Assembly: GCA_025359125.1 (NCBI GenBank)
Contig: JANYHI010000068.1
Coordinates: 168,245 to 232,244, forward strand
Length of the DNA: 64,000 nt
Direction: 5' to 3'
Source: Cytophagales bacterium
Lineage (GTDB): Bacteria; Bacteroidota; Bacteroidia; Cytophagales; Cyclobacteriaceae
How positions within the stretch are numbered: position 1 is the stretch's first letter; each line of letters begins with the position of its first letter. Positions 19,047 to 27,888 of the stretch are shown in pieces. Position numbers and translations under genes: made by a program. Below the pieces are notes generated by a model that ran no database searches, was not told where the DNA came from, and saw nothing but the letters and a program-made list of their open reading frames with translations.

Positions 19047-21551
19047 TTAATTTACAACAACAAACCGGATGGTTTTACTGAAATCGCTGCTTGCTAATTT
19101 TGCATAGTAAACGCCATTCTGTAACGGATTAGCAAAGGTAAAATCTACGTTGGGTTGAGAAGAACTACTTCTACTTATTACATTACCAAAATTATCTAAG
19201 ATGGTTATGGTGTATTCTTTTTCAGAACTGAAGTTAACAGCTGAAGAAAGACTTTTGCCATCAGAAGGTACTGGATAAACATAAAATTGTTTCTCGGTTG
19301 AAAAATTTACGAGAATGATATCAAAGTACTCGGTGTACCCATCAAAGTCTACAGACTTTAATCTGTAATAATTTTTTCCGATGATTGGTTTCTCATCTGT
19401 TAACTCATAGGTATGAGCTTCTGTGGTTGTTCCATGTCCTTGCACCTTCCCAATTTCATAAAATGAAGTTCCATCCAGTGATTTTTCTATCGAGAAGAAA
19501 TTAAAATCCTTTTCAGAGGCTGTTTTCCATTGCAACTTAATTTGATCTACCACTTGTTGGCCTGTAAATGAAATTAAACTGATGGGTAATGTGGTGGTCA
19601 CCGAATTAGCAGAGCCCCAATAGAAACTGTTAGCAATTTGTGTAGTGGTAAGTCCGGTTCTGTTTACTTGTGGGTTACTCGTAGTTCCAGCATGTGCACC
19701 ATCTGAACCAGAAGCAATACCTGTTGACAGAGTCTGCCTTAAATCAGTAACTGCTCCTACGGTTCCAAATCCTGTTCCTTCGGTTCGTAGGTTGTGTGTT
19801 CCTGTACCAATACTATTACCCGTTGTAACTGTCCAAAAAGAATTAGAGCGAATAGTAACGGTTCCCACATTATCTACGAAGGGGGTACCATACGCTGTAG
19901 CCCCACCGGATGCCGTATGCCTTACTTTTATTGTTCCACCTGCACTTAATCCTCCGTTACCAAAATAAATGGGTCGGTAGTCGGTTGTACTACCTATCGG
20001 AAATTGACCGGCCACGTTACCAACGGTAATAGTTGACGTAGGAAACCATCTTTCAATATTACCACCATAAAATCGTGTGCCGGTGGTATAGGCCAGTGTA
20101 CCTGTGCTGCCAGCGGCAGTACCAAGCGTGATGGTATAACCACTTAAATCGATGACGCCACTCGTCATGGTTAAATTACTATTTACCGTAACATTGTTGG
20201 TAGTAATATTTATGGCCGGGGTTACTCCAGAAGTGTTGGCAATAGTTAGGTTATTAAAAACATTGGCAGTTGTGCCAGCAATTGTTTGCGCGGTGGAGCC
20301 AACCAATTTTACGCCCGCAGCGGCAGCTGTTGAGCCATCAGTGAAAGTACCATTGTTAGTAAAGTCGCCAAATATGCTTAAAGAAGCATCTGCTGCATTG
20401 GCTAAAGTGACGGAAGTAGCAGGGAACGTACTGCTAATAATTAAATTTCTACAAGATGCAGACGTACCCGATGCGATGGTGGGCATATTGCTTATACCCG
20501 TTCCATTAGTGATAGTAACATCGGTTGTGCTAGTGGGTACAGCATTACTACACCAATTACTGGCTGTACCCCAATTATTGGTTGTACCCAACCAACCACC
20601 AGTACTCAACACTGTAATTTTTGCAGTTGCGCTCGTACTTGTGCAAGGGGTTGATGTGGTGATGGTAACCTTAACATAAGTTGTTTGGGTTAAGGTTGGT
20701 GTAGTGTAGGAGGCACTGTTCGTGCCTACGTTCGTAAAAGTTATATTATCAGTGCTACTTTTCCATTGATAAGTAGGACTAGTTGGCGCATTAGAAGTAA
20801 CTGGATTTGAAGTGAATGTTACAGTGGATGTACCATTACATACTGTTGCTGCACTAGGCGAAATGTAATTATCAAAAGAGCAAGACAAAGTAGTACCAGA
20901 GCACGGACCTCTAGTACAATCATTAGGGTATCCAAAAACAGTCGAACCTCCGTTGGTTGTAAGTGTTCCAGTGGTAGTAAATGTTCCAGTGCCTGACACC
21001 ACAACGGATCCTGTTGTACTGAAATTTCCATTGACAATCAGTGTTCCGTCAATTGCAAACGTTCCGCTGTTGTTACCGTTTGCAAGATCTCCATTGATTA
21101 TTAAAGTACCACCTGCTTTAATGTTAACGTTTAAATTTGCGGAATTTTTAAAATCGGTATAACCTAAAATCAAAGTTCCGTATATGTCTATTGTTCCGCT
21201 GTTAAATGAGTTGGGAGTTCCAGAAGTGCCCCCCTCAAATGTAACAGTAGATCCGCTGCTGATTGTAATAGTATTAGTTCCAGCACTTGGATTGAAAGTG
21301 TAAGCCGTTCCACCCGGTTGATCAGTTGTATTGCTACTAAAAGTCCAAGTGCCAGTAGGAGATAAACTAGTGTTAATTGTGAGTGGATTGTTAACGTTTA
21401 CTGTTCCTCCCGCAGCAGGAACCGCGCCTCCAGACCAAACTGTAGGGTCGGTCCAATTTCCACTGGTTACAGTAGTTTGACTGTAGCCAAAAGTACTTAT
21501 CAGCACAATTGCTGCGATTAAAGAACTTCTTTTTATTCCTTTAGCTTTCAT
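19047..21551 (-). CDS. Large T9SS cargo protein with Ig-like domain
   Basis: The protein has 834 residues when read from the ATG at 21551. An in-frame TTG at 21572 is possible, but the signal peptide (MKAKGIKRSSLIAAIVLISTFGYSQ) fits the ATG. The body has a GNWTDPTVWSGGAVP module and Thr/Gly-rich beta-helix-like repeats. An Ig/PKD-like domain follows (YQWKSSTDNITF), then a second GNW-type module (NNWGTASNWCSNAVPTS). The beta-sandwich near the end (QLKWKTASEKDFNFFSIEKS class) and the type A sorting domain (FYVYPVPSDGKS, ending SKTIRFVVVN) are shared with the neighbour. It is predicted to be a surface or secreted protein; its ligand is unknown. Confidence 0.85.
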   Translation of the reverse strand: MKAKGIKRSSLIAAIVLISTFGYSQTTVTSGNWTDPTVWSGGAVPAAGGTVNVNNPLTINTSLSPTGTWTFSSNTTDQPGGTAYTFNPSAGTNTITISSGSTVTFEGGTSGTPNSFNSGTIDIYGTLILGYTDFKNSANLNVNIKAGGTLIINGDLANGNNSGTFAIDGTLIVNGNFSTTGSVVVSGTGTFTTTGTLTTNGGSTVFGYPNDCTRGPCSGTTLSCSFDNYISPSAATVCNGTSTVTFTSNPVTSNAPTSPTYQWKSSTDNITFTNVGTNSASYTTPTLTQTTYVKVTITTSTPCTSTSATAKITVLSTGGWLGTTNNWGTASNWCSNAVPTSTTDVTITNGTGISNMPTIASGTSASCRNLIISSTFPATSVTLANAADASLSIFGDFTNNGTFTDGSTAAAAGVKLVGSTAQTIAGTTANVFNNLTIANTSGVTPAINITTNNVTVNSNLTMTSGVIDLSGYTITLGTAAGSTGTLAYTTGTRFYGGNIERWFPTSTITVGNVAGQFPIGSTTDYRPIYFGNGGLSAGGTIKVRHTASGGATAYGTPFVDNVGTVTIRSNSFWTVTTGNSIGTGTHNLRTEGTGFGTVGAVTDLRQTLSTGIASGSDGAHAGTTSNPQVNRTGLTTTQIANSFYWGSANSVTTTLPISLISFTGQQVVDQIKLQWKTASEKDFNFFSIEKSLDGTSFYEIGKVQGHGTTTEAHTYELTDEKPIIGKNYYRLKSVDFDGYTEYFDIILVNFSTEKQFYVYPVPSDGKSLSSAVNFSSEKEYTITILDNFGNVISRSSSSQPNVDFTFANPLQNGVYYAKLASSDFSKTIRFVVVN

Positions 21552-21590
21552 TTCTATAGACTTTCGATACAACTAATTCTAAACCAGCCT

Positions 21591-21598
21591 CAAAGGTA
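21591..21598 (-). promoter_or_regulatory. Bacteroidota -7 box for the large T9SS gene
   Basis: On the minus strand this reads TACCTTTG, a perfect TAnnTTTG, 39 bases before the ATG at 21551. No convincing -33 TTG was found at the usual spacing. Confidence 0.45.
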
Positions 21599-21750
21599 AC
21601 TATTTGCAAGAGATCTTCCCTACGTTACAAAGCAGGATTTGCTAAATCCTAGATAACCACTTCGTTCAATATTCTGGCCGATTTATGTTGCCCAGTCTTA
21701 TCGATGATAATAAGTTGCATTTTTCGTTTAAAAAGCGGGTATTAGCATAA

Positions 21751-21864
21751 ATGTCTAAATTAAAAAAGCTCGCAGGCGAAACCGCCTTGTACGGATTTGG
21801 GAGCATTGTTCCCAGAATGCCAAACCCTAGTTTAAAAAATGATCTGGTCATTAAGTATATTTGA
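21751..21864 (+). pseudogene. Truncated duplicate of the flippase gene 5' end
   Basis: The frame gives 37 residues. The first 23 (MSKLKKLAGETALYGFGSIV, then PRM) match the start of the flippase at 22577 (MTKLKVLAGETALYGFGSIV, then PRM). From codon 7 to codon 23 all DNA differences are third-base synonymous changes. The similarity stops near 21820, and the frame ends 2 bases before the mntA ATG. It is therefore a remnant of a gene start, not a functional gene. The upstream sequences of the two copies do not match. Confidence 0.75.
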
Positions 21865-21866
21865 AT

Positions 21867-22202
21867 ATGAACGTAACTACTTTAATAAATGAAAAATATT
21901 TCGACTTTGTTGACTTATGTCGGTTGCATCAGGTGGATAAAATCTACGCTTTTGGTTCATCTATTACCGACCACTTTGACCCAAATAAAAGTGACATTGA
22001 CCTCGTAGTTAAGATTGACATCGAAGATCCTGCTAACCGTGGAGAGGCGCTACTTTCTTTATGGGATAAGCTGGAAGCTTTTTTCAATAGAAAAGTAGAT
22101 TTACTAACGGAAGACTCTATTCGTAACCCATATCTTAAATCAAATATTAGTCGAACAAAACAGTTAATCTATGACAGAGAAGGAGAAAAAGTTTTTGTCT
22201 GA
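21867..22202 (+). CDS. mntA: MntA-type nucleotidyltransferase antitoxin
   Basis: This 111-residue protein belongs to the minimal nucleotidyltransferase (MNT) family. The ATG at 21867 was chosen over a TTG two codons earlier. The active-site signature is present: G30-S31 followed by D43-x-D45 (AFGSSITDHF, then KSDIDLVV). The spacing is 11 residues rather than the usual 10. In the HepT/MntA system the antitoxin transfers AMP to a tyrosine of the HepT toxin and silences it. The gene overlaps hepT by 32 bases, which suggests tight translational coupling. Confidence 0.88.
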   Translation: MNVTTLINEKYFDFVDLCRLHQVDKIYAFGSSITDHFDPNKSDIDLVVKIDIEDPANRGEALLSLWDKLEAFFNRKVDLLTEDSIRNPYLKSNISRTKQLIYDREGEKVFV

Positions 22203-22503
22203 TATAACTAATTCGATTGCCTTGATTGAGGATTTTACGAAGGAAATAAAATCATTTACTAAATACCAAGAGGACTTAAAGACGAAAGGAGCAGTTGAAA
22301 GGCATTTAGGTATTATTGGTGAAGCCGTTAATAAATTTCTAAAGGAATCGGCAACGAATGGTCTAAAAAATGCCTCACAAATAATAAGTTTGCGAAATCA
22401 TTTAATCCATTCCTACGACAATGTAGACGACTCGATAATATGGTCAATCGTCACGCGGCATTTACGACCACTTAAAGATGAGGTTGCTAAAAAGATGGAG
22501 TGA
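22171..22503 (+). CDS. hepT: HepT-type RNase toxin (HEPN, DUF86)
   Basis: This 110-residue all-helical HEPN protein has the catalytic motif R75-x4-H80-x-Y82 (RNHLIHSY). R and H are needed for RNA cleavage, and the Tyr is the residue AMPylated by MntA in characterised systems. Both proteins therefore look functional. The pair is inserted between the truncated and intact starts of the flippase gene. Confidence 0.88.
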   Translation: MTEKEKKFLSDITNSIALIEDFTKEIKSFTKYQEDLKTKGAVERHLGIIGEAVNKFLKESATNGLKNASQIISLRNHLIHSYDNVDDSIIWSIVTRHLRPLKDEVAKKME

Positions 22504-22576
22504 GACCCTCACACAAAAACGGTATGTTCATAAAAGAATGAACTCAATAAAAATTGTCTATTCTATCTTCAACTAA

Positions 22577-24022
22577 ATGACAAAACTCAAAGTGCTCGCA
22601 GGCGAAACTGCTTTGTACGGTTTTGGGAGCATCGTTCCCAGAATGCTCAACTTCATACTCGTTCCTTTGCATACGCACAATGTTTTTTCGGCAGCAGAAT
22701 ATGGATCTTTAACAAAGCTGATGGCCTTCGTGGCCTTCATCAATATTATTTTCACCTTTGGCATGGAAACCGCCTTCTTTCGCTTTGCTAACAAAGCGGG
22801 TGCCGATGCCAAACGTGTTTTTAATTTGGCGCAAACGTGCGTATTACTAGTTAGTGTTCCCTTGTCAATACTGATCATTGTTTTTGCATCGCCTTTGTCT
22901 AGTTCTTTCGCTATTGGCAAGCATCCGGAGTTTATTATCTGGCTCGTTCTTATCATCCTTACGGATGCAGTGGTGGCTATTCCTTTCGCCCAAATGAGAT
23001 TAGAGAAAAGAGCATTGCAGTTTGTTCTTGTTAAAATTGTTAACGTGGTTATTGTTGTAGCGCTAAACTTATATTTTCTAAAAGTAGCTTACCATCCGGC
23101 TGTTAATATTGGTTTTGTTTTTTTAGCTAACCTGATTGGCAACTCATTCTTTCTAATCTTTTTTATAAAAACGCTCTTATCCTGGCGCCCTACTTATGAT
23201 AAAGAAGTTTCCCCTGCCATGTTGCAATATGCCTATCCGGTAATGCTTACGGGTGTTGCAGGCATGACAAATGAAATGTTCTCTCGCATCATGTTAGATG
23301 CGTGGCTTCCTAAGAATTTCTACAGCAACATTTCTACCCAAGCTGCTGGAGGTATTTTTGGTGCTTGCTATAAGTTTGCTGTTTTCATGAATTTGGGTGT
23401 TACAGCATTTAAGTATGCGGCAGAACCTTTCTTTTTTTCAAATGCTACCGACAAAAATTCTCCTGCACTTTTCGCGCGTGTCAATCATTATTTTGTAATT
23501 GTTGCGTGTGTAGTTTTCTTAGGCATTAGCATCAACCTAGATATTTTTCAGTTTATTATCGGCAGCAATTTTAGAGCGGGTATTTCTATTGTTCCCATTT
23601 TATTGATGGCTTATTTATTATTAGGCATCTACTACAATTTTAGTGTGTGGTTTAAGCTTACCGATAAAACATTTTATGGCACCATTATTACGCTGGCGGG
23701 CGCGTTTGTTACTATCGTAGGAAATTATTTTTTAATTCCGATAATGGGCTACACGGGTAGTAGCTGGGCAGCACTACTTTGTTATGCACTAATGGCTTTG
23801 TTATGCTACGTATTTGGACAAAAATACTTCCCTATTCCGTATCAGTTGCGCAGCATGATCGGTTATTTAGTGATCACCTCGTGGTTAGTCTATTTTGTCA
23901 ATCTGTTTAGTATTGATACCCGCTGGCTTTCAATTGCGGTGCATCTTTTTATCGTACTTATTTACCTAGGCATTGTTTACTGGATTGAGAAACCCAGCTG
24001 GAAGCAATCGAAGATCTTATAG
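22577..24022 (+). CDS. Polysaccharide flippase (Wzx/MATE-like, MOP superfamily)
   Basis: This 481-residue membrane protein has 12-14 predicted helices. The N-terminal LAGETALYGFGSIVPRMLNF is typical of the oligosaccharide flippase family in Bacteroidota. Such proteins move lipid-linked glycans across the inner membrane for capsule, exopolysaccharide or O-antigen. No glycosyltransferase cluster is nearby, so the substrate cannot be named. Its first 23 codons are duplicated upstream of the toxin-antitoxin pair. The start is the ATG at 22577, 73 bases after hepT. Confidence 0.88.
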   Translation: MTKLKVLAGETALYGFGSIVPRMLNFILVPLHTHNVFSAAEYGSLTKLMAFVAFINIIFTFGMETAFFRFANKAGADAKRVFNLAQTCVLLVSVPLSILIIVFASPLSSSFAIGKHPEFIIWLVLIILTDAVVAIPFAQMRLEKRALQFVLVKIVNVVIVVALNLYFLKVAYHPAVNIGFVFLANLIGNSFFLIFFIKTLLSWRPTYDKEVSPAMLQYAYPVMLTGVAGMTNEMFSRIMLDAWLPKNFYSNISTQAAGGIFGACYKFAVFMNLGVTAFKYAAEPFFFSNATDKNSPALFARVNHYFVIVACVVFLGISINLDIFQFIIGSNFRAGISIVPILLMAYLLLGIYYNFSVWFKLTDKTFYGTIITLAGAFVTIVGNYFLIPIMGYTGSSWAALLCYALMALLCYVFGQKYFPIPYQLRSMIGYLVITSWLVYFVNLFSIDTRWLSIAVHLFIVLIYLGIVYWIEKPSWKQSKIL

Positions 24023-24109
24023 TCGTTAGGAAGTATCCCGGCTTCTTGGAGTTAGAGTTCTTATAATCCCAAAAAATCAATTAATTTTATAGATTATTTT
24101 CTAAGAACC

Positions 24110-25873
24110 TTGGCGCGATTAGTTCACTTATTAATTCTGTTGGCAATAACTCTGTTTGCGATACAACCAGATGCCCTAGCGCAACGAGAAAAACGAAAGA
24201 AAGGGGCGTCCACATCCATTTCTGCTGAAAGGGCCAGTGAAGCCGAATCATTTTTTACAGAAGGAGAAAAATTTTATATTCTCGAAGATTATTCAAAAGC
24301 ATTATTATATTTTTTAAGAGCTTCTGAATTAAGTCCCGATAATGCAGCCATTTATTATAAGATGGCGGAGGTGCTTTATAAAAGCAGTAAAGATGAAGAT
24401 CTTAGAAAGGCCTCTGCCAATATTGATCAGGCTCTACGACTCGAAAAAAAGAATAAATATTATTATCTCTTAGCATCTAACATCAATAATAACCTAGGGC
24501 AGTTTACCAAATCTGCTTCTGTTTTAGAAGCCATGATAAAAGAGGTGCCCGGCACAGAAGAATACTTATACGAGCTCGCCAATATTTATTTTTTCGATAA
24601 GAAAGAAGACGAAGCTTTGAAAGCGTACAATCGCGCGGAAGCATTCTTGGGAGTGAATGAAGTGTCATCTTTTCAAAAGCAGCGCATTTATTTAGAAAAA
24701 GGAAAGTTGAATGAGGCAATTGCAGAAGGAGAAAAATTAATACATGCCTTTCCAGATGAAGAACGTTATGTGTTAGGATTGGCAGAAACCCTTGCGCAAA
24801 GCAAACAAACAGACAAAGCCATTGCCATTGTAGAAAAACATCTGAAAGAAAATCCAGCCTCAGCCAGTGCGCGTATGTTGCTGGGAGGTTTGTATCGCGA
24901 CAACGGACAGGAAAGAAAATCGCGCGAATTGGTTAACAGTTTGTTTGACGATCCGCAGGCAAATATTTCTAGTAAGCTAATTATGCTAGGTACTTACAAT
25001 GCTACCATGGCTCAGAACAAAGCAAAAGGTGTTAACGATAAAGAACTGACCTCTTTTGTAATGGATCTGTATAAAAAATTAGTGGGCACCAATCCTTCTG
25101 ATGCAAGCGTACATATTGTAGGTGGCGATATTCATTTAACACTCGAACAAAATGCGGACGCCAAAGCAGAATATTTAAAGGCTATTCGGTTGGGAGCAAA
25201 TAATTATGAAGCCTGGCAAAACTTACTTTACCTAGAAACGCAAGAGGGTGCTTATGATAGTATCATCGCTCATTCAGAAGAAGCGTTAGAACTATTCCCC
25301 AGTCAAGGAATGATTTATTATTTCAACGGCTACGCACATTTGAGAAAAAGAGATTTTCGCACGGCTACTCAGCAATTAGAACAAGCAAAAAAACTTTCTA
25401 CTAGTAACGAGACTTTAGTGACGGAAATAAATGGAATGTTAGGCGATGCCTATCAATCTTTAAAAGAATACGACAAATCAGCGAAAGCATATGAAGAAGT
25501 TTTGGCTGTTAATCCGTTAAATGATTTGGTCTTAAATAATTATAGCTATTATCTCGCACTTCGCAAAGCTGATTTAGAAAAGGCAGAGAAAATGTCTACT
25601 TCATTAATTAAGAATCATCCAGATAATGTTTCTTATCTGGACACACATGCGTGGGTACTGTACAACCGCGAGAAATATAAAGAGGCCAAGAAAGTGATGG
25701 AGCGAGCCATTGCACTTGGTAATGTTTCTAGTGTACATTTCGAGCATTATGGAGATATTTTATTTCAGTTAGGAGATATTGATGAAGCCGTGGCGCAATG
25801 GCGAAAGGCTAAATCGATGAATAGTCAGAATGCTGAACTTGATAAAAAAATTGTAAACCGAAAAATATTCTGA
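24110..25873 (+). CDS. Exported TPR-repeat protein, first gene of an envelope operon
   Basis: This 587-residue protein starts at TTG 24110; no in-frame ATG precedes it before a run of unlikely codons. The signal peptide reads MARLVHLLILLAITLFAIQ, with a cut near DALAQ. About ten or more TPR units span residues 45-580, for example SKALLYFLRASELSPDNAAI. It probably acts as a periplasmic scaffold. Its stop overlaps the DUF4292 start (TGATG), and the order TPR-DUF4292-EnvC recurs in Bacteroidota, to my knowledge. Partners are unknown. Confidence 0.85.
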   Translation: MARLVHLLILLAITLFAIQPDALAQREKRKKGASTSISAERASEAESFFTEGEKFYILEDYSKALLYFLRASELSPDNAAIYYKMAEVLYKSSKDEDLRKASANIDQALRLEKKNKYYYLLASNINNNLGQFTKSASVLEAMIKEVPGTEEYLYELANIYFFDKKEDEALKAYNRAEAFLGVNEVSSFQKQRIYLEKGKLNEAIAEGEKLIHAFPDEERYVLGLAETLAQSKQTDKAIAIVEKHLKENPASASARMLLGGLYRDNGQERKSRELVNSLFDDPQANISSKLIMLGTYNATMAQNKAKGVNDKELTSFVMDLYKKLVGTNPSDASVHIVGGDIHLTLEQNADAKAEYLKAIRLGANNYEAWQNLLYLETQEGAYDSIIAHSEEALELFPSQGMIYYFNGYAHLRKRDFRTATQQLEQAKKLSTSNETLVTEINGMLGDAYQSLKEYDKSAKAYEEVLAVNPLNDLVLNNYSYYLALRKADLEKAEKMSTSLIKNHPDNVSYLDTHAWVLYNREKYKEAKKVMERAIALGNVSSVHFEHYGDILFQLGDIDEAVAQWRKAKSMNSQNAELDKKIVNRKIF

Positions 25874-26652
25874 TGCACTCATCGGCTTTAAAAATTTCTT
25901 ACCCGTTTGGTAGAATAATTACTTTTTTGATAGCAGCGGCTGTATTATTTTCTGCCTGTAGCAAGAAATTATTACCAGCTGTTCCACTCCCACCTAAGTC
26001 AATCGATATTCAGGAAATTGATTTTGAATATTTTCATGGCAAGGCGCGCTTAAATTTTAGAGATAATACAAAAGAGCGTGAAGTAAAGGCTCACATTCGC
26101 ATTCGTAAGGATAGCGTGATTTGGATGACCTTTACAGTGATTGGTGTGCAGGGAGGAAAAGCACTTATTAATAAAGATTCGATCACGATTGTTAGCACAG
26201 TGAGTAAAGAATATTATGTATTTGATTACGCGGAGCTATCAAGGCGATTCAATTTTAAAATTGATTTCAATGTTATTCAATCGGCTATGCTGGGCAACCT
26301 GATGATATCCAAAAACATTGGCGATGAGATTGAGGAGGAAACTAAATACAATAAGCTAAATCAAAAGGTTGGATCTGTTTCTGTTAAAAATTCGATTAAT
26401 AAGGAAACCAAAAAATTGGAAATGGTAGAGTTAAATGAGACAGCAACCAATAATTTACTAAAGATCGATTATTCAGATTTTCAACCTGTGGGAGACAAAT
26501 TGTTTCCCTACAAAGGTATTATAGATATACTTTACAAATCAGCCACCGGATTGGTGAACAATACAATTGTGTTTGAGTATAGCAAGGCTGAGGTGGGCGA
26601 TAGAGAATTGCGATTTCCATTCAACATTCCCAAGCGATATGATCGCAGGTAA
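25873..26652 (+). CDS. DUF4292 lipoprotein (LolB-like)
   Basis: This 259-residue protein has a lipoprotein signal ending in the lipobox VLFSAC. The mature part is beta-rich (WMTFTVIGVQGGKALINKDS, VSKEYYVFDYAEL) and matches DUF4292, which has a LolA/LolB-like half-barrel fold. A role in lipoprotein or lipid handling at the outer membrane is inferred from fold only. It overlaps the TPR gene by 1 base and the EnvC-like gene by 14 bases, so all three are cotranslated. Confidence 0.82.
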   Translation: MHSSALKISYPFGRIITFLIAAAVLFSACSKKLLPAVPLPPKSIDIQEIDFEYFHGKARLNFRDNTKEREVKAHIRIRKDSVIWMTFTVIGVQGGKALINKDSITIVSTVSKEYYVFDYAELSRRFNFKIDFNVIQSAMLGNLMISKNIGDEIEEETKYNKLNQKVGSVSVKNSINKETKKLEMVELNETATNNLLKIDYSDFQPVGDKLFPYKGIIDILYKSATGLVNNTIVFEYSKAEVGDRELRFPFNIPKRYDRR

Positions 26653-27886
26653 GCATACGCTGCTTATAAGTATAGCCATCTTTGGCTCTGCGTTTTGCTT
26701 CGCGCAAAAATCTAAGACACAACTTCAACGCGAAAAGCAAGAGAATCTTCGTAAAATACAAGAGACAGAAAAAATCCTTACAGAAACGACCACCGAAAAG
26801 AAAACTTCTATTGGCGAGTTGAGTGCGTTAAACAGGCGCATAGAACAGCAGGAGGTGTTGATGCTTTCTATTAAATCTGAAATTGAATTACTGGATTTTG
26901 ATATTGATGAAGACAACCAAATAATAAATACACTTGAAGACGATGTTGATAAATTGAAAGACGAATATTCTTCCATGATTTTTGCGGCACAAAAGGCAAG
27001 CGGAAAAATTGACAAACTCACTTTTTTATTTTCGGCTTCTTCTTTCGATCAGCTTTTGATGCGATTAAAATATATGGAGCAATATGGCAAAGCCCGGCAA
27101 GAGCAAGCCGAGGCCATTGCTAAAGTGCAGCAGATATTAACAGAGCAAGTAAGGGTTACAGAATTAAAACGAAACGAAAAAAAGGAGTTACTCTCAGAAG
27201 AAGAAAAGGAAAATAATCAACTGGAAGGATTGAAGAAGAAGAAAAAGGGATTAGTTAATTCTTTGGTAAAAGAAGAGAAGCGATTGAAGCGCGATTTAAC
27301 CGAAACGAAAAAGGCAGTACAGGAATTAGAAAATCTGATAGCTAAAATTATTAAGGAAGAAATGGAGCGCGCTGCCGCGGAGGCAAAGCGATTGAAAGAA
27401 TTAAAGGCAAAAGCAAAAGCAAGTAAAAAAGCCGAGGAAGTTAAAGAGGAGGAAGATGCCGATGCTTCTATTGCACTCTCTGCTTCATTCGAAGAAAACA
27501 AATCTAAATTTCCGTGGCCGGCCAATGGTTTTATCTCTCAACGTTTTGGCAGGCAAATGCATCCTGTTTTAAAAGGAATTGAAATCAATAATGATGGGAT
27601 CAATATTCAAACAAAACAAGGAGAAACAGTTAAAACTATTTTTGGTGGAGAAGTAAAACGGGTTGCTTTAATCGGTGGGATTGGAACGGCTGTAATTATC
27701 AGCCATGGAGAATTTTTTACCGTGTACGCTGGTTTAAAGGAGGTAACGGTTAAGACCGGGCAGAAAGTTACTCCTAATACTGAACTAGGAAAAGTTATAG
27801 CAACACATGAGGGTATTTCGGAATTGCGCTTTCAAATTTTTAAAAGCACTACGCCACTAGATCCGCAAAAGTGGTTGAGAAATTAA
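26639..27886 (+). CDS. EnvC-like murein hydrolase activator (degenerate M23)
   Basis: Read from the ATG at 26639 the protein has 415 residues and a signal peptide (MIAGKHTLLISIAIFGSAFC, then FAQ). A long coiled coil covers residues about 25-260, with charged runs (KRLKELKAKAKASKKAEEV). A LytM/M23 domain ends the protein (about 295-415). The second zinc motif, normally HxH, reads YAGL, and the first, HxGxD, is replaced by HPVLKGIEINNDG. It should not cut peptidoglycan itself. EnvC-like proteins with dead LytM domains activate amidases for septum splitting. Confidence 0.87.
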   Translation: MIAGKHTLLISIAIFGSAFCFAQKSKTQLQREKQENLRKIQETEKILTETTTEKKTSIGELSALNRRIEQQEVLMLSIKSEIELLDFDIDEDNQIINTLEDDVDKLKDEYSSMIFAAQKASGKIDKLTFLFSASSFDQLLMRLKYMEQYGKARQEQAEAIAKVQQILTEQVRVTELKRNEKKELLSEEEKENNQLEGLKKKKKGLVNSLVKEEKRLKRDLTETKKAVQELENLIAKIIKEEMERAAAEAKRLKELKAKAKASKKAEEVKEEEDADASIALSASFEENKSKFPWPANGFISQRFGRQMHPVLKGIEINNDGINIQTKQGETVKTIFGGEVKRVALIGGIGTAVIISHGEFFTVYAGLKEVTVKTGQKVTPNTELGKVIATHEGISELRFQIFKSTTPLDPQKWLRN

Positions 27887-27888
27887 AT

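Noticed and set aside
20152..20679. 175-codon open frame on the plus strand inside the larger T9SS gene
   Set aside because: Antisense artefact of the same repetitive codon use; no recognisable domain.
27217..27525. 102-codon Ser/Phe-rich frame antisense to the EnvC-like gene
   Set aside because: It is the mirror of the Glu/Lys-rich coiled coil.
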